Below, piece by piece: positions 1 through 6,725 of a stretch of 9,565 nucleotides of DNA; within the stretch, counting starts at the first letter, position 1, and every line of letters begins with the position of its first letter. Where the stretch lies: the NCBI GenBank assembly GCA_017420605.1, contig JAFOIS010000211.1:1-9565 (forward strand). Direction: 5' to 3'. The notes below the pieces were generated by a model. The model did not search any database. It was not told the DNA's origin and worked only from the letters and a program-made list of their open reading frames with translations. The DNA comes from Lachnospiraceae bacterium (GTDB taxonomy: Bacteria > Bacillota > Clostridia > Lachnospirales > Lachnospiraceae). The position numbers were made by a program, and so were the translations under genes.

Positions 1-255
1 GAAGCGGATATCGAGGCGGACGCGCGGATGTACGTCGGCACGGAACTGATCTCCGACGCGATCCTTGCGAGGGAAAACGTCGCCGCAGACGGACCGGAAG
101 CGGAAGAGATGCTGAGAACGCTTCTCGAAGGCACCGGCTATACCACGCGGGAAGCGGCAGTCGCCGCGGGGATCTCGGAGACCCAGATCGACTTTGCGGT
201 CAAAAACTCGCTTGCGGTCGACAGGGTCATCGCGCACGCGACTCTTACGGACTGA
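1..255 (+). CDS. Trigger factor-like protein, C-terminal fragment
   Basis: The frame is open from the first base of the window to TGA at 253-255, so this is the last 84 residues of a longer gene whose start is not visible. An internal ATG at 28 has no ribosome binding site and is probably not a start. The pattern (a helix ending in ELISDAILARENV, a short acidic stretch, then a final helix with AVDRVIAHA) resembles the C-terminal arm of trigger factor and its paralogues, which usually read like LLxxAIAxxE near the arm and AVDFLxxNA at the end. Trigger factor is a ribosome-bound chaperone with a peptidyl-prolyl isomerase domain; neither the ribosome-binding nor the isomerase domain can be checked here. 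The similarity is by eye and covers only the least conserved domain, so a trigger-factor paralogue or another helical chaperone remains possible. Confidence 0.5.
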   Translation, partial: EADIEADARMYVGTELISDAILARENVAADGPEAEEMLRTLLEGTGYTTREAAVAAGISETQIDFAVKNSLAVDRVIAHATLTD

Positions 256-271
256 ATAAAAAAGCCATAAG

Positions 272-294
272 CGCCCGGCGGAAGAAGCCGGGCG
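272..294 (+). terminator. GC-rich hairpin after the trigger factor-like gene
   Basis: CGCCCGGC (272-279) pairs with GCCGGGCG (287-294), eight perfect base pairs around a seven-base loop, 17 bases after the stop codon. No T-run follows on the plus strand, and on the minus strand the T-run (the A-run at 258-263) lies about ten bases away, so it is not a classical intrinsic terminator in either direction. It may be a weak terminator or a 3' stabilising hairpin that separates the chaperone-like gene from the transporter pair. Confidence 0.35.
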
Positions 295-337
295 GATCAT
301 AACATAAGATACGGCAGCGCAGGGAGTGCAGTACAGA

Positions 338-2095
338 ATGGTTTATAAAAGGATTTTTGCGGAGGTGAAGGAATATAAGCTTCCTTCGTTCCTTACGCCG
401 GTCTGCATGATACTCGAGGTAATATTTGAAACGATCATCCCGCTGCTTATCGCGAAGATCGTGGACGTCGGCATCGGGACCGGCAGCATAAAGGCGATCC
501 TCTACTACGGGGGCCTCATGCTCCTTTGCGCGGTGCTGGGACTTCTGGCCGGGATCGGCGGCGGCGTCTTCGGCGCGAAAGCATCCACGGGACTTGCGAA
601 GAATCTGCGCAGCGCGCTCTTTTCGCATATCCAGACCTTTTCTTTCGCCAACATCGATAAATTCAGCACGTCCGGCCTCGTAACGCGCCTCACCACCGAC
701 GTGACGAACATCCAGAACGCCTATCAGATGATGCTCCGGATGTTCTTCCGTGCGCCGATCTCGCTGATCGTGGCGCTCGTCATGGCGTTCTCGATCAATG
801 CGCGCCTCGCGCAGGTCTATCTTTACGCGGTCATTTTCCTTGCGGTCCTCATCGGTTCGCTGATGGGCTCGACCTCCCGCATTTTCATGGGCGTCTTCCA
901 GAAATACGACGACCTGAACAAGAGCGTGGAGGAGAACGTGTCCGCGATCCGCGTCGTGAAGTCCTACGTCCGGGAAGAACATGAGACAGGCAAGTTCCGC
1001 AGGGCGGCGGAGAATATCTACAAACTGTTCCTCCGCGCGGAGAAGCGCGTCATCTTCATGTCGCCGATCATGTCGACGACTGTCTACACCTGCATCATCC
1101 TTATCAGCTGGATCGGCGCGAAAATGATCGTGAGCCATGAAGGACTTACGACCGGCGAACTCATGTCCATGCTGACGTACTGCATGTACATCCTGATGAG
1201 CCTGATGTTCATGGCCATGATCTTCATCATGGTCATTATGTCGACCGCTGCGGCAAAGCGTATCTCCGAAGTGCTGAACGAGACGAGCACGATCACGGAT
1301 CCGGAAAACCCGGTCACGGAGATCGCGGACGGCAGCATCGATTTCGACGACGTCGATTTCGCGTATACCGCGGACGCGCATGAAGCGGTCCTCAAGGACG
1401 TCACGCTCCATATCCGTTCCGGCGAGACCGTCGGCATCATCGGCGGGACGGGTTCCGCGAAGACGACGCTCGTTTCCCTTATCAGCCGCCTCTACGACAC
1501 GACGGCCGGGGACGTGATGGTCGGCGGACGGAACGTGCGGGAATACTCGCTCTCGCACCTCCATGACGCCATCGCGGTGGTCCTGCAGAAAAACGAACTC
1601 TTCTCCGGCACGATCCTAGACAACCTGCGCTGGGGCAACCCGGACGCGACGGAAGAGGAATGCAGGGAAGCCTGCCGGATGGCCTGCGCGGATGATTTCA
1701 TCATGCGTTTCCCGGACGGCTACGAAACAAAGATCGAACAGGGCGGAACGAACGTTTCCGGCGGGCAGAAGCAGCGCCTGTGCATCGCGCGCGCCCTTCT
1801 CAAGAAACCGAAGGTACTGATCCTCGACGATTCGACGAGCGCCGTCGATACCGCGACCGACGCGAGGATCCGGAAGTCGATGAAAGAGGCGATCCCGGGC
1901 ACGACGAAGCTCATCATCGCGCAGCGGATCGCAAGCGTCCAGGACGCGGACCGCGTGATCGTCATGGATGGCGGACGCGTATCCGGCTTCGATACGCCGG
2001 AGAACCTTCTTAAGACAAACGCCATTTACCGGGAGGTCTACGAGACACAGACATCCGGCGGCGGCGACTTTGACGTGAAAGGAGGCGATCTCTGA
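338..2095 (+). CDS. Heterodimeric ABC exporter, subunit with degenerate ATPase site (TM287/BmrC-like)
   Basis: This is a 585-residue half-transporter: about six membrane segments (roughly residues 17-40, 54-79, 137-153, 158-178, 246-268, 279-301), then a nucleotide-binding domain. Walker A is GGTGSAKTT at 369-377 (Lys375), the Q-loop Gln is 417, the signature NVSGGQ is 472-477, and Walker B ends at Asp497. The residue after Walker B is Asp498 instead of the catalytic Glu, and the switch-loop His is Gln529 (IIAQR). This is the known pattern of the non-catalytic half of heterodimeric exporters such as TM287/288 and BmrCD, while its intact VSGGQ signature completes the partner's active site. I chose ATG 338 because AGGGAG at 321-326 sits 11 bases before it; GTG 326, in the same frame, would overlap that site. 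The gene ends in TGATG and is coupled to the next subunit. Multidrug-type export is inferred from the family; the substrate is unknown. Confidence 0.9.
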   Translation: MVYKRIFAEVKEYKLPSFLTPVCMILEVIFETIIPLLIAKIVDVGIGTGSIKAILYYGGLMLLCAVLGLLAGIGGGVFGAKASTGLAKNLRSALFSHIQTFSFANIDKFSTSGLVTRLTTDVTNIQNAYQMMLRMFFRAPISLIVALVMAFSINARLAQVYLYAVIFLAVLIGSLMGSTSRIFMGVFQKYDDLNKSVEENVSAIRVVKSYVREEHETGKFRRAAENIYKLFLRAEKRVIFMSPIMSTTVYTCIILISWIGAKMIVSHEGLTTGELMSMLTYCMYILMSLMFMAMIFIMVIMSTAAAKRISEVLNETSTITDPENPVTEIADGSIDFDDVDFAYTADAHEAVLKDVTLHIRSGETVGIIGGTGSAKTTLVSLISRLYDTTAGDVMVGGRNVREYSLSHLHDAIAVVLQKNELFSGTILDNLRWGNPDATEEECREACRMACADDFIMRFPDGYETKIEQGGTNVSGGQKQRLCIARALLKKPKVLILDDSTSAVDTATDARIRKSMKEAIPGTTKLIIAQRIASVQDADRVIVMDGGRVSGFDTPENLLKTNAIYREVYETQTSGGGDFDVKGGDL

Positions 2096-4068
2096 TGGCG
2101 GAAGAGAGAAGAAATACGCAGCCGGGTCCCGGCGGAAGACCGCCGCGGGGCGTCAAGGTCCACGTGGAAGGCGCGGGGAAACTCTTCAGGCGCCTGATGG
2201 GGTACGTGCTCCGGTACTACGCGGTACATCTTGTCGTCGTGATGATCTGCATCGTGATCCAGGTGCTCGCCAGTGTGCAGGGAACGCTGTTCATGCGTAC
2301 CCTGATCGACAGTTATATCCAGCCGATGATCGCCGAAGGCAGCCGTGATTTCGGACCGCTTTCGGGGGCGATCCGCCGTGTGGCGGTGTTCTACGCGATC
2401 GGCATCATCGCGACCGTACTGCACAACCTCATCATGGTCTACGTCACGCAGGGCACGATGCTGCGCCTCCGGAAGGATATCTTCACCCACATGGAGCGCC
2501 TGCCGATCCGGTATTTCGATACGCATGCCCGCGGCGACATCATGTCGATCTACACCAACGATATCGACACGCTCCGTCAGATGGTCAGCCAGTCGCTGCC
2601 GTCCTTCTTCCAGAGCATGATCACGATCGTTACGGTGTTCGCGAGCCTCTTTGCGCTGAGCTGGCGTCTTACGGTCATCGTGATCCTGATGATCATGCTG
2701 ATGCTCACGGTGTCGAAGAACGTTGCCGGAAAGAGCGGCAAATACTTCATGGAGCAGCAGAAGAACCTCGGTATCGTGAACGGCTATATCGAGGAAATGA
2801 TGAACGGGCAGAAGGTCATCAAGGTCTTCAACCACGAGGAGATCGCCGTCCGGAAATTCGAACAGCTCAATGACGAACTGGCAAAGAGCGCCTTCAACGC
2901 GAACCGCTTCGCCAATATCCTCGGACCGATCAATGCCCAGCTCGGCAATACGACCTTCGTCGTTCTGGCGATCTTCGGCGGCATCGCGGCGATCGCGGGC
3001 AGCGGCAGCACATTTACCCCCGGCGGGTTCGCCGCGTATCTTGCGGTCCTGCTCGGCGGCATCTCGCTCGGCGGCCTGGCGTCCTTCCTTAACCTTTCAA
3101 AGAGCGTCAACATGCCGGTGAACCAGATCAGCATGCAGCTCAACTCCGTCGTCATGGCGCTGGCCGGCGCCGGCCGGATCTTCGCGCTGCTCGACGAGCA
3201 GCCGGAAACGGACGACGGGTACGTCACACTCGTCAACGCGAAGCGGAACGAAGACGGTTCCCTTACCGAGACGGAAGAGCGCACGGGTGTCTGGGCGTGG
3301 AAGCATACCCACCAGGCGGACGGTTCGGTGGACTATGTGGAGGTCCGCGGCGACATCACGATGATCGACGTCGACTTCGGCTACGTTCCGGAAAAGACCG
3401 TCCTGCACAACATCGACCTTTATGCGACGCCGGGACAGAAGATCGCGTTCGTCGGTTCGACAGGCGCCGGCAAGACGACGATCACGAACCTGATCAACCG
3501 GTTCTACGATATCCAGGACGGCAAGATCCGCTACGACGGTATCAACATCAACAAGATCAAAAAGGACGACCTTCGGCATTCGCTCGGCATCGTCCTGCAG
3601 GAGACGCATCTTTTCTCCGATACGGTGCGTGAGAATATCCGCTACGGCAAGCTCGACGCGACGGACGAGGAAGTCGAGGCCGCGGCACGCCTTGCCGGCG
3701 CGGACAGCTTTATCCAGTATCTGCCGCAGGGATACGATACGCCGCTCACCGGAGACGGCGAGAACCTCTCGCAGGGACAGCGGCAGCTTCTTGCCATCGC
3801 CAGAGCCGCGATCGCGGATCCGCCGGTGCTTATCCTCGACGAAGCGACAAGCTCGATCGATACCCGTACCGAGAAGATCGTGCAGGAAGGCATGGATAAC
3901 CTGATGAAGGGGCGCACGACCTTCGTGATCGCGCACCGGCTCTCCACGGTCCGCAACGCCGACTGCATCATGGTCCTCGAACAGGGCCGCATCATCGAGC
4001 GCGGCACGCATGAGGAGCTTCTGGAGAAGAAGGGCAAGTATTACCAGCTGTACACCGGTCTTACATGA
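2095..4068 (+). CDS. Heterodimeric ABC exporter, subunit with canonical ATPase site (TM288/BmrD-like)
   Basis: This 657-residue partner has a 35-residue polar, Gly/Pro/Arg-rich N-terminus, six membrane segments (the first near residues 42-66) and a C-terminal nucleotide-binding domain. Walker A is GSTGAGKTT at 454-462 (Lys460), the Q-loop Gln is 502, Walker B ends at Asp582 followed by catalytic Glu583, and the switch His is 614. The signature is LSQGQ (558-562) rather than LSGGQ, as in TM288. This subunit therefore supplies the working Walker and His residues, and the first subunit supplies the intact signature. Residues about 374-418, between the membrane and ATPase domains, form an extra hydrophilic linker containing WAWKH (400-404). 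The start ATG overlaps the upstream stop by one base, preceded by AAAGGAGG at 2078-2085, which indicates translational coupling. Its length exceeds the usual 580-600 residues because of the N-terminal tail and the linker. Confidence 0.92.
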   Translation: MAEERRNTQPGPGGRPPRGVKVHVEGAGKLFRRLMGYVLRYYAVHLVVVMICIVIQVLASVQGTLFMRTLIDSYIQPMIAEGSRDFGPLSGAIRRVAVFYAIGIIATVLHNLIMVYVTQGTMLRLRKDIFTHMERLPIRYFDTHARGDIMSIYTNDIDTLRQMVSQSLPSFFQSMITIVTVFASLFALSWRLTVIVILMIMLMLTVSKNVAGKSGKYFMEQQKNLGIVNGYIEEMMNGQKVIKVFNHEEIAVRKFEQLNDELAKSAFNANRFANILGPINAQLGNTTFVVLAIFGGIAAIAGSGSTFTPGGFAAYLAVLLGGISLGGLASFLNLSKSVNMPVNQISMQLNSVVMALAGAGRIFALLDEQPETDDGYVTLVNAKRNEDGSLTETEERTGVWAWKHTHQADGSVDYVEVRGDITMIDVDFGYVPEKTVLHNIDLYATPGQKIAFVGSTGAGKTTITNLINRFYDIQDGKIRYDGININKIKKDDLRHSLGIVLQETHLFSDTVRENIRYGKLDATDEEVEAAARLAGADSFIQYLPQGYDTPLTGDGENLSQGQRQLLAIARAAIADPPVLILDEATSSIDTRTEKIVQEGMDNLMKGRTTFVIAHRLSTVRNADCIMVLEQGRIIERGTHEELLEKKGKYYQLYTGLT

Positions 4069-4127
4069 CCGCGCAGCCGCGTTTCATGACCGCAAAGCTG
4101 CGGGAAGCAGGCAGCAGAAGAACGATC

Positions 4128-4157
4128 GCACCGAAAGGGCGCTCCGGCGCAAGGTGC
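4128..4157 (+). other. Two-tier hairpin in the gap between exporter and next gene
   Basis: GCACC (4128-4132) pairs with GGTGC (4153-4157), enclosing GCGC (4139-4142) paired with GCGC (4147-4150) around a TCCG tetraloop. The following bases are CTTAATATAAC, with no T-run, so termination is doubtful. An additional weaker stem, CGCAGC (4072-4077) with GCTGCG (4097-4102), lies just after the exporter stop. No -35/-10 pair of good quality is visible in this 119-base gap, so the next gene may be read through from the exporter genes. Confidence 0.25.
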
Positions 4158-4187
4158 CTTAATATAACACGATAAGGAGAGAACATC

Positions 4188-5684
4188 ATGGCAGAAACGG
4201 TAAAAATCGGTTGGGCTGAAGTGGATTTTACGCCGAATCAGAGAGTGAAGCTCTGCGGCCAGTTCGCGGAACGGATCTCGGAATATGTGGAAACGCCGGT
4301 CACGGCGACCGCACTCGCGCTGGATGCGGGAGAGCAGCAGGCGATCATGGTCTCCACGGACCTTGTGGCCGCGGATCTGAATCTCCTTCTGGCGGTCCGG
4401 GAGGCAATAAAGCCCCAGATCCCGGATTTTGATCCGGAAATGCTCATGATCTCCGCGATCCATACCCATACGTCGATCCAGTTTACGGCGTCCAACCTGC
4501 CGGATGCCGGCGGGTCGCTTTCCGTGCTGCGCAAGTATAAGCCGGCGGAAGTGACGTACGTCGACAACGCCCCGGCGGATTCCGACGTCATGACCGACGA
4601 CGAGGCGCTCGTTTATCTGACCGGGAAGATCGCCGAAGCGGCCGTACTGGCCTGGAAGAGCCGGAAGGCGGGCATGTATGCCAACGAATTCGGCCGCGCC
4701 GCGGTCGGCATGTGCCGCCGCGCCGTTTACGACGACGGAACGGCAGCGATGTGGGGCGACACGGATACCCCGAACTTCGATCATCTGGAAAGCGGAAACG
4801 ACTCCGGCCTCGAACTCATCTATTTCTTTGACGAAGCCGGCAAGCTCACCGGCGTGCTCGCGAACCTGGCCTGCCCGGCGCAGGCGGTGCAGCACCGCAA
4901 GTTCATTTCTTCGGATTTCTGGGGCAAGGCGAAGATCCTGATGCGCAAAGAACTCGGCGAAGACGTATACCTCCTGCCTCTGTGCGCGCCGGCCGGCTGC
5001 CAGTGCCCGGTGGACCTTATCCGCTGGGTCGAACCGGATTCGGATCTCGAGGATCCCAATATCGTCCGCGTGAACCCGAAGAAGCGCAAGGCGGATCCGT
5101 CCATGTTCGATATCCAGGGCTCCTGGAAAGCGGGACGCCGTATCGCGCACGAGATCATCGACTGCTTCGAGGAAGCAAAAGAGGAGATGCGGCCGTTAAA
5201 GTGCCTCGTCCACAAGAATGAAAAAATGATCCTTCCGCTCCGGCAGGTGACGATCACCGAAAAGAAGGAAGCGGAGAAGGCGCTGAAGGAATTCTTCCGC
5301 GACCGGAAGAGCGATACGATCAACTTCTACGACAGCGCGGCGATGCACGTCTACGCCGGCACGATCGAGCGGTATGAATACCAGCAGAAGCATCAGACCT
5401 TCACGATCGAAGCGCACTGCATGAAGCTGGACGACATCGCCTTCGCGACGAACCCGTTCGAGCTCTTCCTTGACTACGGCAACAAGATCCGCGCGATGAG
5501 CCCGGCGGAGCAGACGATCCTCGTACAGCTCTGCAACGGCTCCTTCGGCTATCTGCCGACGATCCGCGCGGAGAGGGGCGGCCACTATTCGGCCTACGTC
5601 TCCTCCGGCACGACAGGCCACGAGGGCGGCGACCTTTACGTCCGTGAGACGCTGGCGACTCTGAAGGAAATGTTCGGGGAATAA
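4188..5684 (+). CDS. Neutral/alkaline ceramidase-like hydrolase family protein
   Basis: This 498-residue protein starts at ATG 4188 with AAGGAG at 4174-4179, eight bases upstream. The order of motifs matches the N-terminal domain of the neutral ceramidase family: a start like GWAEVDFTP with GQFAER, HTHTS at 92-96 (family: HTHSGP, a zinc ligand), NLACPAQ at 226-232 (family: NxAxHP, second zinc His), CAPAGCQCP at 266-274 (family: GAAGDxNP, the region of the catalytic Ser), NPFELF at 422-427 (family: PGExF, zinc Glu; here Glu425) and NGSFGYLPT starting at 450 (family: NGYxGYxPT, zinc Tyr; here Tyr455). There is no signal peptide or membrane segment, so it is probably cytoplasmic, unlike secreted ceramidases. 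The second His is replaced in the aligned position; His236 nearby might substitute. Amide hydrolase activity is plausible but unproven and the substrate is unknown. The assignment rests on motif order, not on an alignment. Confidence 0.65.
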   Translation: MAETVKIGWAEVDFTPNQRVKLCGQFAERISEYVETPVTATALALDAGEQQAIMVSTDLVAADLNLLLAVREAIKPQIPDFDPEMLMISAIHTHTSIQFTASNLPDAGGSLSVLRKYKPAEVTYVDNAPADSDVMTDDEALVYLTGKIAEAAVLAWKSRKAGMYANEFGRAAVGMCRRAVYDDGTAAMWGDTDTPNFDHLESGNDSGLELIYFFDEAGKLTGVLANLACPAQAVQHRKFISSDFWGKAKILMRKELGEDVYLLPLCAPAGCQCPVDLIRWVEPDSDLEDPNIVRVNPKKRKADPSMFDIQGSWKAGRRIAHEIIDCFEEAKEEMRPLKCLVHKNEKMILPLRQVTITEKKEAEKALKEFFRDRKSDTINFYDSAAMHVYAGTIERYEYQQKHQTFTIEAHCMKLDDIAFATNPFELFLDYGNKIRAMSPAEQTILVQLCNGSFGYLPTIRAERGGHYSAYVSSGTTGHEGGDLYVRETLATLKEMFGE

Positions 5685-5694
5685 GACACAGAAT

Positions 5695-5857
5695 CGATAA
5701 GCGGCCCGTTCGTCGCGGTGCCGCCTTTGCGCAGTTCTGCGTCGGGCGCATCTGCGATGCACTTCTGTCGCCGACAGAAGCGTTTGGCTTCGAAGTGCAC
5801 GCAGCGCCCTCGCATTCCTGCGGTCGGCGTCAATGCTCCTCACCGGGCCGTTTATCG
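5695..5857. repeat. Long branched inverted repeat between convergent genes
   Basis: The outer arms 5695-5708 and 5844-5857 pair over 14 positions, one of them G-T. Moving inward, 5720-5723 pairs with 5825-5828, 5730-5734 with 5818-5822, 5738-5741 with 5811-5814, 5744-5749 with 5804-5809, 5753-5756 with 5800-5803 and 5758-5765 with 5792-5799, about 45 pairs in all. The 26-base tip splits into two small hairpins with no spare bases: 5766-5776 (TGT with ACA) and 5777-5791 (GAAGC with GCTTC). A competing local palindrome, CTTCTGTCG-C-CGACAGAAG at 5762-5780, is also possible. The element fills nearly all of the gap between the stop codons of the ceramidase-like gene and tadA. It may be a dispersed repeat, a bidirectional transcript end or a structured RNA. 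No T-run flanks it, and no open frame or protein-like sequence is apparent. Confidence 0.7.
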
Positions 5858-5859
5858 CA

Positions 5860-6330
5860 TTACTGCTGTTTATTTCTGAGGGATTTGAAGAAATTCGAGA
5901 TCAGCGTGCTGCATTCATCGTGCAGCACGTTTTTTGTGACTTCGACCTGATGGTTGAAGCCCGCGACGTCAAGAAGATTGAGAACGGAACCGGCGCAGCC
6001 GGCCTTCGGATTCATGCAGCCGATGACGCAGCGCGGGATCCTGGCCTGTACGATCGCGCCCGCGCACATCGGGCAGGGCTCGAGCGTCACGTAGATCGTG
6101 CAGTCTTCGAGGCGCCAGTCGCCGGCCAGACGGCAGGCCTTCCGGATCGCGGTAAGCTCCGCGTGCGCAAGCGTGGAATGGTCGGCCATGCGGCGGTTAT
6201 ATCCGCGCGCGATCACCTTTCCGTCCCGCACGATGACGCAGCCGATCGGCACGTCGCCGATCGCGGCGGCCTTCTTCGCCTGCGTGAGCGCCATCTTCAT
6301 GAACTTTTCATCCGCTGTCATTTTCTTCAT
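5860..6330 (-). CDS. tadA: tRNA-specific adenosine deaminase TadA
   Basis: This 156-residue protein has the zinc cytidine/deoxycytidylate deaminase fold: HAE at 56-58 (zinc His56, catalytic Glu58) and PCPMC at 85-89 (zinc Cys86 and Cys89). The contexts GDVPIGCVIV (25-34), YNRRMADHSTLAHAE (44-58) and TLEPCPMCAGA (82-92) are typical of TadA, which deaminates the wobble adenosine (A34) of tRNA-Arg(ACG) to inosine in the cytoplasm. Length is normal for the family. The ATG at 6328-6330 gives MKKMTADE; the ATG three codons further in (6319-6321) is equally plausible, and neither has a strong ribosome binding site. The gene converges with the ceramidase-like gene and diverges from the lysine operon. 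A promoter is visible at 6372-6400. Confidence 0.95.
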   Translation of the reverse strand: MKKMTADEKFMKMALTQAKKAAAIGDVPIGCVIVRDGKVIARGYNRRMADHSTLAHAELTAIRKACRLAGDWRLEDCTIYVTLEPCPMCAGAIVQARIPRCVIGCMNPKAGCAGSVLNLLDVAGFNHQVEVTKNVLHDECSTLISNFFKSLRNKQQ

Positions 6331-6343
6331 TGGTCCGACCTGT

Positions 6344-6361
6344 GCCGGAAATGCGTCCGGC
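6344..6361 (-). other. Hairpin in the tadA leader
   Basis: GCCGGA (6344-6349) pairs with TCCGGC (6356-6361) around a six-base loop. If tadA transcription starts near 6365, this hairpin sits at the very 5' end of its mRNA and could stabilise it or limit ribosome access. Read on the plus strand it is followed by TTTTGATTTT, so it could also stop plus-strand transcripts coming across tadA. The structure is plain; the function is inferred. Confidence 0.4.
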
Positions 6362-6371
6362 TTTTGATTTT

Positions 6372-6400
6372 ACGATAAGGGCTTGCCGTGTTTCTGTCAA
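6372..6400 (-). promoter_or_regulatory. Sigma-A type promoter for tadA
   Basis: On the minus strand a perfect -35 TTGACA (6395-6400) is followed after 17 bases by TATCGT (6372-6377), four of six matches to the -10 consensus. The start of transcription would fall near 6365, giving a leader of about 35 bases before the tadA ATG. No operator is apparent. Confidence 0.6.
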
Positions 6401-6449
6401 GGCGGTTTCATTTTCCCGCGTTTTATTTCGCAAAGGAATGAAAAATAAG

Positions 6450-6478
6450 TTTACATCCGCAGAGGTTGATGATACAAT
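6450..6478 (+). promoter_or_regulatory. Sigma-A type promoter for the lysine riboswitch operon
   Basis: TTTACA (6450-6455) and TACAAT (6473-6478) are separated by exactly 17 bases, each five of six matches to consensus, and TGA directly before the -10 box gives an extended -10 element. Transcription would start near 6485, about 20 bases before the riboswitch P1 stem. The surrounding stretch is AT-rich compared with the coding DNA. It lies back to back with the tadA promoter, about 50 bases between the two -35 boxes. Confidence 0.8.
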
Positions 6479-6506
6479 GGCTGAAAAGAATTTTACAACT
6501 GCATAG

Positions 6507-6680
6507 TGCAATGAAAGGATAGAGGCGCGGTTGCCATCAGTACATCCGGTGTAAGGCCTGCCAGGCCGTTGCCGGATAGAAAGGGGCCGCCGCCGAAGAG
6601 GGGTCCGGCACATCTCCTCTGGGCGTACGGAGAATATCCGTCCGACTGTCGCATTTGCGGAGAGCTATGAATTGATTGCA
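6507..6680 (+). ncRNA. Lysine riboswitch (L-box) aptamer
   Basis: The conserved L-box landmarks occur in order: ATAGAGGCGCG (6519-6529), AGTA (6539-6542), GAAAGGGG (6578-6586 region), GCCGAAGAG near 6592-6600, CTGGGC (6618-6624 region), ACTGTC (6645-6650) and GGAGAGCTAT (6659-6668). P1 can form from ATAG (6519-6522) with CTAT (6665-6668), extended by TGCAAT (6507-6512) with ATTGCA (6675-6680). The P2 tip is GGCC-TGCCA-GGCC, P3 is AGAGG with CCTCT, P4 is ACGGA with TCCGT and P5 is the short CGCATTTGCG. The P2 loop bases TGCC (6559-6562) can pair with GGCA (6607-6610) in the P3 loop, matching the known kissing interaction of this class. Placement directly before dapA fits the known biology: binding of lysine lowers expression of DAP and lysine synthesis genes. 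Confidence 0.95.
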
Positions 6681-6725
6681 AAAGGCCATTCCCTGTGTGT
6701 AGGGTGTGGCATGCAAGGTTCAATT

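Noticed and set aside
326..337. GTG 326 as start of the first exporter subunit
   Set aside because: It overlaps the AGGGAG site that is correctly spaced for ATG 338.
245..1564. Open frame of 439 codons on the minus strand across the first exporter subunit
   Set aside because: It is antisense to a gene with all ABC motifs, and its product is an Arg/His/Asp-rich low-complexity sequence as expected from reading high-GC DNA in the wrong frame.
4041..5150. Open frame of 369 codons on the minus strand across the ceramidase-like gene
   Set aside because: Antisense to a gene with a strong ribosome binding site and family motifs; the composition is that of a wrong-frame translation.
5762..5780. CTTCTGTCG-C-CGACAGAAG palindrome as a stand-alone operator or CRISPR-like repeat
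   Set aside because: It is a single copy embedded in the larger inverted repeat, so it is better treated as part of that element; no array or adjacent regulator gene is present.
5833..6378. Open frame on the plus strand over tadA
   Set aside because: The minus-strand reading has the complete HAE and PCPMC deaminase motifs; the plus-strand product has none.
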